NCBI RefSeq assembly: GCF_004014805.1
Contig: NZ_ATDN01000033.1
Location: 1 to 34,118, forward strand
DNA from: Mycolicibacterium elephantis DSM 44368
GTDB taxonomy: Bacteria; Actinomycetota; Actinomycetes; Mycobacteriales; Mycobacteriaceae
DNA length: 34,118 nucleotides
Direction of reading: 5' to 3'
Part shown: piece after piece, positions 1 to 8,119 of the stretch
How the letters are laid out: every line of letters begins with the position of its first letter
Position numbering within the stretch: position 1 is the first letter of the stretch
The notes under the pieces: model-generated
What the model saw: the letters and a program-made list of their open reading frames with translations, nothing else
Told to the model about the DNA's origin: nothing
The model's database searches: none
Program-made: the position numbers and the translations under genes

Positions 1-1265
1 CCTCCGGCGCCGCCGAATCCGCCGTTGCCGCCGCGGCCTCCGGTCCCACCAATGGCGCTGCCGCGCCCGTTCTGGCCGTCGCCGCCGGCCCCGCCCGCAC
101 CGCCGTTGCCGTTCAGGCCGCCGCGACCGCCGTTGCCGCCATTGCCGCCACCGCCGAAGTTCCCGGTGATGCTCGTGCCGCGACCGCCCGCACCGCCTTC
201 GCCGCCGTCGCCCAGCAGCCCGCCGTCGCCGCCGGCGCCGCCCCTACCGCCGAGCGCATCCTCGGTGGTACTGCTGGCATTGCCGCCGTTGCCACCGTTT
301 CCGGCGGTTCCGCCGAACCCGCTACGGCCGCCGTTGCCGCCGCTGCCGCCGTTCGCCAGGCTGGATGTGCTGCTGGCTGCACCACCGTTGCCGCCGTTAC
401 CACCGTTGCCGAGGAAGCCGCTGTTGCCGCCGTCACCGCCGCGGCCCCCGTCGGCGAATGAGTCATTCTCGGCCGTGCCGCCGTTGCCGCCCGCGCCGCC
501 GTTGCCCATCAGCAGGCCGCCGTTGCCACCTCGGCCGCCGTTACCCGCCCTGCCTTCGGCATCGCCGACCCCGCCGACACCGCCATTGCCGCCGTTGCCG
601 AACAGCCCCGCGTCCCCGCCGTTGCCGCCGGCTTGTCCAGGCAGACCGGCCCCGCCGTTGCCGCCGTTGCCCATCAACAGCCCACCGCGCCCACCGTCCT
701 GACCGGGCCCCCCGTCGGCGCCGTTGCCGATCAACAACCCGCCGTTCTGCCCCGGCAACACACCGTCGCCGATCAGCCAACCGCCCGGACCCACCGCACC
801 GAGAAACGCGCCCGTCGGGCTGAACAGGCTGGTGCTCACCGCCGCTGCCGCCGGTGCCGCCTCCGAAGTGGTGCGGTGTGCCGCGGGGGCAGCCAAAGTG
901 GTTGGGGCGAAGAAGAACCGGCTCAACTCAAAGTCAGCCGCGAGGTCAGCGGCTGAAGCCGTCGAGGCGGGCTCAATTTCGCCGGTGCTGCCGTTGCGTA
1001 CCGGTCGCTGCGCCGTCCGGTGTGCGGGTGCGGTCGCCACCGGCGACGACGACTGCACTCGCGGCGCCTCGGTAGCAGCAGCGACAGGCTCGAACCATTC
1101 AGCAAGCGAAGGTTTTTCGACCGCGGCGTGCGAACCGACCCCCGCCTGCGGCGACGCGTCCGGGTCCGCGGCCGCAGGAGCCACGCACACCCCGACGCCG
1201 AGAATCACCGCCAGAACACCGATTCGCCCGATATACGTGCCGGTCCTCGTCGCTGCGCCGTTCAT
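1..1265 (-). CDS. PGRS-type glycine-rich secreted protein, no PE domain (3' end outside window)
   Basis: The minus-strand frame opens with ATG at 1265, preceded by an AGGAGC ribosome site, and stays open to the left window edge, so the C-terminus is missing. Residues 1-34 look like a secretion signal: a basic N-terminus (MNGAATRTGTYIGR), a hydrophobic core (IGVLAVILGVGVCVAP) and an AAAD cleavage region. A low-complexity Ala/Pro/Ser/Thr segment of about 120 residues follows. From about position 800 downward the frame is almost continuous GGNGG, GGAGG and GGRGG repeats, interrupted by short variants such as LLMGNGG. This is PGRS composition, but the PE helical hairpin that normally precedes PGRS in PE_PGRS proteins is absent. 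It is probably cell-envelope associated or secreted; its role is unknown. The many proline-rich or arginine-rich frames on the other strand are mirror images of this repeat. Confidence 0.8.
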   Translation of the reverse strand, partial: MNGAATRTGTYIGRIGVLAVILGVGVCVAPAAADPDASPQAGVGSHAAVEKPSLAEWFEPVAAATEAPRVQSSSPVATAPAHRTAQRPVRNGSTGEIEPASTASAADLAADFELSRFFFAPTTLAAPAAHRTTSEAAPAAAAVSTSLFSPTGAFLGAVGPGGWLIGDGVLPGQNGGLLIGNGADGGPGQDGGRGGLLMGNGGNGGAGLPGQAGGNGGDAGLFGNGGNGGVGGVGDAEGRAGNGGRGGNGGLLMGNGGAGGNGGTAENDSFADGGRGGDGGNSGFLGNGGNGGNGGAASSTSSLANGGSGGNGGRSGFGGTAGNGGNGGNASSTTEDALGGRGGAGGDGGLLGDGGEGGAGGRGTSITGNFGGGGNGGNGGRGGLNGNGGAGGAGGDGQNGRGSAIGGTGGRGGNGGFGGAG

Positions 1266-1425
1266 CGCTCTGCTCCTGTCGTATGTCGGGGCCCGCAATT
1301 CGCCGGGCCTCGACAACACGTTCGCTCACCAAACCGGCGACCACATCAGGAGAAATTCCCCATATTCGACCGTGGGCCCGCTGGCCATCTCGTCGTTACC
1401 GCTGGTCAGAGGCTTCGGGTCTGGG

Positions 1426-1439
1426 TAGCCTCAGACGAC
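1426..1439 (+). promoter_or_regulatory. Putative -10 box and leaderless start of the LAL regulator
   Basis: TAGCCT at 1426-1431 fits the mycobacterial TANNNT -10 pattern and lies 8 nt before the GTG at 1440. There is no Shine-Dalgarno sequence, so transcription probably begins at or next to the start codon. This supports GTG 1440 over any earlier in-frame codon. Confidence 0.5.
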
Positions 1440-4028
1440 GTGAGGCTGATCGAGCGCGATCGCGAGCTCGCCGAGCTCGCCGCTACGGCCGATCAGGCGC
1501 GCGCCGGGGCCGGTGGCGTCGCGATCGTTTGCGGCGAATCCGGCGCCGGCAAGACATCGTTCGTCGATGAATTCATCCGGTCCTGGCCGGCCGACGAGAA
1601 AGTGCTTCTCGCCGGATGCGATCCGCTGTCGACGCCGCGGCCGTTCGGCCCGATCCACGACCTTGCCGACCAGTTCGAGCCGCGGACTCGAGAACTGCTG
1701 CGTGATGGCGATCGGCCCTATGACATCTACTCGGCGGTGTTCGAAGAACTCGTCACGAGACCGTCGGTGCTGGTAATCGACGACCTGCACTGGGCCGATC
1801 AGGCGACCATCGACTTTCTGCGTTTCGTGCTTCGCCGTGTCCGGCGGACACATTCGGTCGTCGTCGGCACCGTCCGCGACGACGAAATCGACAACACCCA
1901 TCCGATGCGTGCGCTGCTCGGCGACGTCGCGCGCGCGACCAATGCCAGATCGCTGGCGCTGCCGCCGTTGAGCCTGGCTGCCGTCACCGACCTGGTGGGC
2001 GATCGTCCCCTGGACCCGGTTTGGCTGCACCGGATCACCGGGGGGAACGCGTTCTTCGTCGTCGAGATGCTCGACCAGGCCGACACCGACCTGCCGACCA
2101 CGGTGCGGGACGCCATCTTGTCGCGCACCGTGGGCCTCGACGTTCCCGAATGGGACCTGCTGTACCTGTTGGCATGCGCGACGGGCCCGATTCCCGACGC
2201 GCTGCTGGCCCATCTGGGCGTCACCATGGAGGCGTTGCGCTCACTGGATCAGGGCAAGCTCATCAAGCGGACCGAGCGCGGAATCACGTTCAGCCACGAC
2301 CTCTGTCGGCTGGCGGTCAGCAGCGTCATTCCCCCGGGCGCCGAGCCGAACCTGCACCGCCGCATGATCCGCGCCTATGAGGCGACCGCGTTGGGCGATC
2401 CCGCGGTGCTCACGCATCACGCCCTGGGTGTCGGTGAACCAGAACGGATCCGGGCTGCCGCATCCGATGCCGGGCGCGCCGCGGCGCGATCGGGCGCTCA
2501 TACGCAGGCCGCCGAGTTCTACCGCACCGCGCTGGAACACGGGGGGCCGATGCCCGCCGAAGACGAAGTCGAGCTGCTGGAACTGCTTGCCGACGAGAGT
2601 TTCCTGACCGACCGCCTGGCCGACGCCATCACGGTGCGCCAGCGCGCCTTACAGCTGCGCCAGCGGCTCGGCCCGCCCGCGGCGGTGAGCGCGAACCACA
2701 ACGCGCTGGCGACCTATCACTGGTGCGACGGAAACCGCTCTGCCGCAGATCATTACGCCCAACAAGCGATGGCGGCCCTGGCGGGCGAGCTGGCCCCGGG
2801 GTGCCACACCGAGCGCGCGCTGGCCGGCCGTGCGCTGGTGACGCAGGCGCTCATCGCCGTCATGTCGGGCGACCTGGAGCGCACAGCCCAGCTCGTATCG
2901 CAGGCCACCGAATTCAGCGCCGACGACGACCATCCGGCGCTGGCGGTCTGGCTGCGGATCGTCGACGGCTACCGTTCGGCGTTCTCCGGAGACAGCGACG
3001 GTCGGGCTGCGGTGCTGACGGCGATCGAATCGGCCGCCGAGGACATGGACGACATCCGGGCCCACACCTATGCCGGTCTGTTGTATCTCGACGTGGAGCA
3101 TCGCAGGCTGGATCAGGCGGCCGAGTTGCTCGAGGTCAGCCTTTCGCTGAGCGTCGAGCGGGACGTTCCGCTCGCCAGGTCATGGCAGCTGGGCGAACGC
3201 GCCAGGCTCGAACTGCTGACGGGAGACTGGGACGACGCGCTGACCGACGCCGACAACGCGTTGGCCACCCAAAGCGGCGAGCTGGCTCGGGCCTGGCCGG
3301 TTTCGGTGCGTGCACTGATATCGCTGCGCCGCGATGCGTCCGGCGCCGAAGACGTCGACGAGCAGTGGCGGCTCGCGCAGCGGCTCTCCGAACCGATACG
3401 GCTGTTGGCGGCGGCCGCGGTGATCGCCGAATGGGCTTGGGTGACAGGCACGGCCGACGAACGACTGGCGGCGTGTAGGGCGCTGCTGGACGACGGCCCG
3501 CAGGTGGGTGTGGAGTGGTCACGCGGGGAGCTGGCGATGTGGCTGCACCGCCTCGGTCTCGGCGTGAAGCCCGATGGTATCGCCAGTCCTTACCGACTGC
3601 TGCTAGCCGGTGCACACGAAGCCGCGGCCGAAGAGTTCTCGAGCAGGTCGATGCCGTACGAGGCCGCGCTGGCGCTCACCGACTCCGACGATCCCGACCT
3701 GGCGCGCCGTGGGCTCGACGCTCTCGACCGGCTCGGCGCTGACGCGGTGGCCGCCAAGATCCGGGGCCGGCTGCGGGCGCGAGGCGTGGCCGTGGTGCCC
3801 GCCCGCCGCCGCTCGACGACATTGGCCAACACCGCCGGTCTCACCGCCCGGCAGGTCGACGTGCTGCGACTGCTGGGCGACGGGCTGACCAATGCCGAGC
3901 TCGCCGAGCGGCTTTACTTGTCGGTCAAGACGATCGACAAACATGTGTCGGCGATCCTCGACAAGCTTGCGGTCACCAACCGGCGCGACGCCGTGCGGCG
4001 CGCCCGCGAGGCGGGGATCCTCGACTAA
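1440..4028 (+). CDS. LAL-type LuxR-family transcriptional regulator with N-terminal AAA ATPase
   Basis: 862 residues, at the usual size for large ATP-binding regulators of the LuxR family. The ATPase module shows Walker A GESGAGKTS at residues 32-40 and Walker B VLVIDDLHWAD at about 110-120. The long middle is alpha-helical and TPR-like, as in MalT-type signal-integration domains. The last 65 residues are a LuxR/GerE helix-turn-helix (LTARQVDVLRLLGDG, then LSVKTIDKHVSAIL). Such proteins bind ATP and usually a small-molecule inducer to control a promoter; the ligand here is unknown. GTG 1440 is chosen because the canonical start MRLIERDRELAEL begins there and a -10 box sits just upstream. The gene is divergent from the PGRS gene, with a 174-bp gap, and its stop overlaps the egtE stop by 4 nt tail-to-tail. 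Regulation of either neighbour is only a guess. Confidence 0.88.
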   Translation: MRLIERDRELAELAATADQARAGAGGVAIVCGESGAGKTSFVDEFIRSWPADEKVLLAGCDPLSTPRPFGPIHDLADQFEPRTRELLRDGDRPYDIYSAVFEELVTRPSVLVIDDLHWADQATIDFLRFVLRRVRRTHSVVVGTVRDDEIDNTHPMRALLGDVARATNARSLALPPLSLAAVTDLVGDRPLDPVWLHRITGGNAFFVVEMLDQADTDLPTTVRDAILSRTVGLDVPEWDLLYLLACATGPIPDALLAHLGVTMEALRSLDQGKLIKRTERGITFSHDLCRLAVSSVIPPGAEPNLHRRMIRAYEATALGDPAVLTHHALGVGEPERIRAAASDAGRAAARSGAHTQAAEFYRTALEHGGPMPAEDEVELLELLADESFLTDRLADAITVRQRALQLRQRLGPPAAVSANHNALATYHWCDGNRSAADHYAQQAMAALAGELAPGCHTERALAGRALVTQALIAVMSGDLERTAQLVSQATEFSADDDHPALAVWLRIVDGYRSAFSGDSDGRAAVLTAIESAAEDMDDIRAHTYAGLLYLDVEHRRLDQAAELLEVSLSLSVERDVPLARSWQLGERARLELLTGDWDDALTDADNALATQSGELARAWPVSVRALISLRRDASGAEDVDEQWRLAQRLSEPIRLLAAAAVIAEWAWVTGTADERLAACRALLDDGPQVGVEWSRGELAMWLHRLGLGVKPDGIASPYRLLLAGAHEAAAEEFSSRSMPYEAALALTDSDDPDLARRGLDALDRLGADAVAAKIRGRLRARGVAVVPARRRSTTLANTAGLTARQVDVLRLLGDGLTNAELAERLYLSVKTIDKHVSAILDKLAVTNRRDAVRRAREAGILD

Positions 4029-5152
4029 CCTGCCTCGGCGGTCGCGTCGGCCAGCGCCTCGGCGAACTGCGCCAGGTCGTCGCGGGTCGTGTCGACATGC
4101 GGTGAGGCCCGCAGCACCGGCACCGTCAGCTCGAACGGCGCACGCTGCACCTCGGCATATGTCGTGACCATCCCCCGCTCGGCGAGCAGCCATGCCCGTA
4201 CCTTCTGCGGGTCGGCGCCGTCGGTGGGGGCCACCGTGGTGATCGCGGTCGGCTCGTCGCGCGGTTCGACCACCCGCCACCCGGGTATGTCGCTCAACGC
4301 TTCTCGGGTCCAGCGGCCGACCTCGGCGAGCCGGGCGCGCATCTGCTCGGCTCCTGCGGCCAGGTGCTCGCCGACGGCGACCGAAAAGCCCACGCGGTCA
4401 GCGACATTGGCCTCGCCGTGCTGGAGGCGTTCGATCACCGAGAGGGGCAGGTTCCATTCCGGGGGCGGCAGCCGTGGGCGCAGACGCTGCGCCAGATCCG
4501 GGTCGATGGCCAGCACCCCGACACCGCGCGGCCCGGCAAGCCATTTACGCGACGAGCTGTAGATGGCCGCGGGGCGCACCGCGCAGTCGAGGTGGCCGAG
4601 GGCTTGCGCGGCGTCGACCACCAACGGAACACCGAGGTCTCGGCACACGTCGGCCAGCGCGGCCAGCGGCTGCGCCACGCCGCGGTGGCTGGCCAGCGCG
4701 GTGAGGTGCACGACGGCGGGCGGGTCGGCGCCCAACAGGCGAGCGGCGGCGTCGGCGTCGAGCCGTCCGCGCTTGTCGGCAGGCAGCGGCCGCACGTCGA
4801 AACCGTTGGCGGCCATGATCGCCAGGTTGGGCCCGTACTCACCGGGCAGGCAGGCCACGCTGCGCTCCCCCGGCCAGCTGGACAGCAGCAGATCCAGTGC
4901 GTGGTTGGCCCCGGTGGTGAAGACGACATGGTCGGCGGGCAGGCCGGTCAGGGCGGCGACGGCGGCGCGCCCGGCCGCCAGCACCGGCGCCGCCGCCTCG
5001 GCGGCGACGTATCCGCCGACCTCGGCTTCGTGGCGCGCATGTCGCGCGGTGGCGTCGATGACCGCGAAGCTCTGCCGTGAGCACGCCGCGCTGTCCAGAT
5101 GCAGGCCGGCGACCTTTGGCCGCGCCGACCGCCACTGCTCGCCGAGGCTCAT
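4025..5152 (-). CDS. egtE: Ergothioneine biosynthesis PLP-dependent C-S lyase EgtE
   Basis: 375 residues, an aminotransferase class V fold enzyme. In the mycobacterial pathway EgtE cleaves the hercynyl-cysteine sulfoxide C-S bond with PLP to yield ergothioneine. Visible landmarks are the substrate-side region TTGANHALD (about 79-87), the PLP aspartate in VDAAQALGH (D180) and the Schiff-base lysine in SSSRKWLAGPRG (K203). The start MSLGEQW at 5152 is chosen because its ATG overlaps the egtD stop as ATGA; a longer upstream reading would run into egtD. It is the last gene of egtABCDE, and its stop overlaps the convergent LAL regulator's stop. It could be mistaken for a cysteine desulfurase or kynureninase-like protein, but the operon settles the assignment. 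Confidence 0.93.
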   Translation of the reverse strand: MSLGEQWRSARPKVAGLHLDSAACSRQSFAVIDATARHARHEAEVGGYVAAEAAAPVLAAGRAAVAALTGLPADHVVFTTGANHALDLLLSSWPGERSVACLPGEYGPNLAIMAANGFDVRPLPADKRGRLDADAAARLLGADPPAVVHLTALASHRGVAQPLAALADVCRDLGVPLVVDAAQALGHLDCAVRPAAIYSSSRKWLAGPRGVGVLAIDPDLAQRLRPRLPPPEWNLPLSVIERLQHGEANVADRVGFSVAVGEHLAAGAEQMRARLAEVGRWTREALSDIPGWRVVEPRDEPTAITTVAPTDGADPQKVRAWLLAERGMVTTYAEVQRAPFELTVPVLRASPHVDTTRDDLAQFAEALADATAEAG

Positions 5153-6114
5153 TTGGTCGACAGTGACAGGCCGAAGTCGCCTGCGGGGTCGGTCCACCAA
5201 TGGGTGCGCTGCAGACCGGCCGCTGCCAGCTCCGCGGCCACCCCGTCGGGACGGAACTTGCATGACACCTCGGTGAGCATCTCCTCGCCGTCGGCGAAGT
5301 CCACCGTGAGGTCCAGTTCGCGCACACACGCCCGCTGCGCACCGCGGGCGCGCAGCCACATCTCGATGCGTTCCTCCCCGGCGTTGAACCGCGCGACGTG
5401 GTCGAACGCCGCCAGGTCGAAGTCGGCGTCGAGTTCGCGGTTGATCACCGCCAGCACATTGCGGTTGAACCGGGCCGTGACGCCGGCGCTGTCGTCGTAG
5501 GCGCGCACCAGGCGCTCGGTGTCCTTCACCAGATCGGTGCCCAGCAGCAGGCTGTCACCGGGCCGCATCGTCTGCGCCAACGCGGTCAGGAACCGCGCGC
5601 GCGGTTGCGGTGTCAGGTTGCCGATGGTCGAGCCGAGGAACGCGATCAGGCGCCGCCCGACCCGAGGTATCTCGCGGAGGTGCTCCTCGAAATCGCCGCA
5701 CACCGCCTCGACCTCGACACCCGGATACTCCTTCTGGATCGCCGCCCCCGCCGCGTTGAGCACGCCGGCGTCCACGTCGAACGGAATGAACCGTCGCAGA
5801 GTTCCGTTGTCGCGCAACGCATCCAACAGCATCCGCGTCTTCTGGGAGGTGCCGCTGCCCAGTTCTACCAGGGTGTCGGCGCCCGAGGCCTCGGCGATCT
5901 CGGCGGACCGGGCCCGCAGGATCTGCGCTTCGGTGCGGGTCGGGTAATACTCCGGCAGCCGGGTGATCCGGTCGAACAGGTCACTGCCGACCGAGTCGTA
6001 GAACCATTTGGGGGGCAATGCTTTCGGCGTCTGCGTCAGCCCGTCGAGCACGTCCCGGCGCAGCGCCCGCGCGGCCGAGTTCGCCGGCAGGTGGTTGGAC
6101 AGCGAGAGGGTCAC
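5149..6114 (-). CDS. egtD: L-histidine N-alpha-trimethyltransferase EgtD
   Basis: 321 residues, the same length as I recall for M. smegmatis EgtD. It uses SAM to methylate histidine three times, giving hercynine, the first committed intermediate. Every active-site residue I recall for M. smegmatis EgtD is at the same number here: Tyr39, Gly161 and Asn166 (GSTIGN), Tyr206, Thr213, Met252, Glu282 and Ser284. The SAM loop is ELGSGTSQKT at about 84-93. Translation starts at GTG 6114, with AAGGA 5 nt upstream, and overlaps the egtC stop as GTGA; its own stop overlaps the egtE start as ATGA. This indicates translational coupling through the operon and a functional enzyme. Confidence 0.96.
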   Translation of the reverse strand: MTLSLSNHLPANSAARALRRDVLDGLTQTPKALPPKWFYDSVGSDLFDRITRLPEYYPTRTEAQILRARSAEIAEASGADTLVELGSGTSQKTRMLLDALRDNGTLRRFIPFDVDAGVLNAAGAAIQKEYPGVEVEAVCGDFEEHLREIPRVGRRLIAFLGSTIGNLTPQPRARFLTALAQTMRPGDSLLLGTDLVKDTERLVRAYDDSAGVTARFNRNVLAVINRELDADFDLAAFDHVARFNAGEERIEMWLRARGAQRACVRELDLTVDFADGEEMLTEVSCKFRPDGVAAELAAAGLQRTHWWTDPAGDFGLSLSTK

Positions 6115-6818
6115 GACGATCCTTTCAGGGGAGTCAGTTCGACGTCAGAGCCGACGGCGACGGAGATCAGGTGCCGATCCGGCAACTCCTGCCAGCGCGG
6201 ATCGTCATCGTAGGGTTCGCTGGCCAGCACGGTGCCGTCGTCTCGGCGCAACACCGACAACGTGTCACCCCATGTGGTGGCGATCAGTCGAGAACCGTTG
6301 CCGGCCAAGATGTTCAGCCGTGCGTTGGGGTCCGCTGCGGCGACCTCCGCCAGGGTGTCGGCGAGCCGGTCGAGGCCGCGCTCGAAGATCAGCGCCGCCA
6401 GCAGCGCGCTGTCGTTGGTGGATTCGGCGTGCCGCGACAACGGGAGCACGCCGCGGTCGACCAGGCCGTTGTGCGACAGCAGCCACGTCCCGTCGGTGAA
6501 CGGCGCCGACGCCGTCGCCTCGATCGGCATGCCGATGCTGGCCGACCGGACGGCCGCCACGATGCAGCCGCCACGCAACGCGGGCGCCATCGACGCGAAC
6601 GACGCGTCGCCCCACAGCGGGGTGGCGCTGCGCCACCGGCGGGGCGTGCCGTCGCGCACGTCCGACGAGAAGAACCCGACCCCCCACCCGTCGGCGTTCA
6701 GCAGACCGTGCTTCTGGCGGCGCGGCGCATACGACTGGACGAGCAGGCTATTGGCGGGTTCGAGCACCAACGAGGCCACCGACACCGGGTCGCCGAGCCA
6801 GCCGAGGTGGCGGCACAT
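6111..6818 (-). CDS. egtC: Gamma-glutamyl hercynylcysteine sulfoxide hydrolase EgtC
   Basis: 235 residues, a class II glutamine-amidotransferase (Ntn) fold. EgtC removes the gamma-glutamyl group from the EgtB product. The sequence begins MCRHLGWLG, so Cys2 becomes the N-terminal nucleophile after Met removal. Further family signatures are LNADGWGVGFF (about 40-50), the WLLSHNGLV segment and STNDSALLAALI. The gene starts at ATG 6818, sharing one base with the egtB stop (TGATG), and ends inside the egtD GTGA junction. The substrate is assigned from the operon, because class II amidotransferases of this size have other roles elsewhere. Confidence 0.94.
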   Translation of the reverse strand: MCRHLGWLGDPVSVASLVLEPANSLLVQSYAPRRQKHGLLNADGWGVGFFSSDVRDGTPRRWRSATPLWGDASFASMAPALRGGCIVAAVRSASIGMPIEATASAPFTDGTWLLSHNGLVDRGVLPLSRHAESTNDSALLAALIFERGLDRLADTLAEVAAADPNARLNILAGNGSRLIATTWGDTLSVLRRDDGTVLASEPYDDDPRWQELPDRHLISVAVGSDVELTPLKGSS

Positions 6819-8119
6819 CAGGCTTGACCCTCCTCAACGGACCACGCCAGGCGGACGCCGGCGAAGATCTGGCGCCGGATCGGGTGGTCCCAGTTGCGGA
6901 AGCTGGGCCGCAGGATGTTGGCCGCCACCGCCCACGACCCGCCGCGCAGCACCTTGTAGTCGCCGTCAAAGAACGGCTGCGAGTAGCGCTCGTAGATCAT
7001 GGGCGTGAAGCCGGGCCAGGGCCGCAGCGGGGAGGTGGTCCACTCCCACACGTCGCCGAGCAGCTGTTCGGCGCCGTAGGCGGACGCGCCGGCGGGATAG
7101 GCCCCGACCGGCGCGGGCCGCAGCGCGTCGCCGCCGAGGTTGGCCAAGTGCGCGGTCGGCTCCGAGGCGCCCCACGGGTAGCGCCGCCGCGCGCCCCGCC
7201 CGGGATCCCACGCGCAGGCTTTCTCCCACTCCACCTCGGTGGGCAGCCGTGCGCCCGCCCACGCCGCGTACGCCTCGGCCTCGAAATACGTGACGTGCTG
7301 GACGGGCTCGTCGGCGGGGATGGGTTCGACGTGGCCGAACCGGATGCGGGTGCCGTCGGGGTTCCAGAACTGCGGTGCCCGCAGCCCGGCCTGCACGCGG
7401 TGCGACCAGCCGGCCCGCGACCACCACCGGGGTTCGTCATAGCCGCCGTCGTCGATGAACTGTTGCCACTCGCCGTTTGTGACCGGCACCCGGCCGATGC
7501 GGAAGGACGGCACGTCGACGACGTGTGCGGGACGTTCGTTGTCCAGTGAGTGCGGTTCGGTCGTGGCGTCGACGCCGAGCACGAACTCACCGCCGGGCAC
7601 CTGCACCGAGGTGCCCGCGACACCGGCGCGACCGGCGGGCAGCGGTGCGCCCGAGTCGAGCAGCGGCGCCCCGACCCGCAGGTTCAGCGCCTGCAGCATC
7701 GTCTCGTCGTGCTGGTTCTCGTGGCTGATCACCAGGCCGAAGTTGAACGCCGCCCCCAGATCGGAACCGTCGTCCGGCAGCGCGTCGAGCACGTCGAGCG
7801 CCTTGTCGCGCACCGTGCGGCAGTAGGCGCGGGCGTCGGTCGGCGGCAGCAGCGGGAGGTCGGCGCGGCCGGCGCGGGGATGCACGAACGCGTCGTAGAG
7901 ACGTTCCACTTCGGGCGCCAGCATGCCGGGCCGGTCGGGGTTGCCGTCGCGCAACAGCCACAGCTCTTCCTGCTGACCGATGTGCGCGAGGTCCCACACC
8001 AGCGGGCTCATCAACGGGTGGTACTGACGGGTGACTTCGGCGTCGTCGAAGTCGACCAGCCGCAGCGTGCGGTCTCTGGCCGCCGTCAGGTCGCGTGCGA
8101 ATTGTTCTCGAACGGTCAC
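6818..8119 (-). CDS. egtB: Hercynine oxygenase (sulfoxide synthase) EgtB
   Basis: 433 residues, with an N-terminal DinB-like iron-binding domain and a C-terminal formylglycine-generating-enzyme-like domain. It joins gamma-glutamylcysteine to hercynine using O2 and non-haem Fe(II). The iron ligands are visible: His46 in DLAHIGQQEELW and the HENQHDE motif (His133, His137), corresponding to the three-histidine site known from M. thermoresistibile EgtB. The C-terminal part carries RLPTEVEWEKA, LGDVWEWTTSP and VLRGGSW, typical of the FGE/sulfatase-modifying fold. GTG 8119 is chosen because it overlaps the egtA stop as GTGA; the frame is open further upstream but lies within egtA. The next gene, egtC, begins on the stop codon of egtB. 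Confidence 0.95.
   Translation of the reverse strand: MTVREQFARDLTAARDRTLRLVDFDDAEVTRQYHPLMSPLVWDLAHIGQQEELWLLRDGNPDRPGMLAPEVERLYDAFVHPRAGRADLPLLPPTDARAYCRTVRDKALDVLDALPDDGSDLGAAFNFGLVISHENQHDETMLQALNLRVGAPLLDSGAPLPAGRAGVAGTSVQVPGGEFVLGVDATTEPHSLDNERPAHVVDVPSFRIGRVPVTNGEWQQFIDDGGYDEPRWWSRAGWSHRVQAGLRAPQFWNPDGTRIRFGHVEPIPADEPVQHVTYFEAEAYAAWAGARLPTEVEWEKACAWDPGRGARRRYPWGASEPTAHLANLGGDALRPAPVGAYPAGASAYGAEQLLGDVWEWTTSPLRPWPGFTPMIYERYSQPFFDGDYKVLRGGSWAVAANILRPSFRNWDHPIRRQIFAGVRLAWSVEEGQA

Noticed and set aside
25..702. Long plus-strand proline-rich frame (PPLPPLPP)
   Set aside because: It is the exact antisense of the GGNGG PGRS repeat on the minus strand, which has a signal peptide and ribosome site; the plus frame has neither.
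2723..3478. 251-codon plus-strand frame inside the LAL regulator
   Set aside because: Alternative frame of a continuous 862-residue protein; very arginine/glycine-rich with no domain.
5398..7549. Long plus-strand frames opposite egtD, egtC and egtB
   Set aside because: They mirror conserved enzymes whose active-site residues are all intact on the minus strand.
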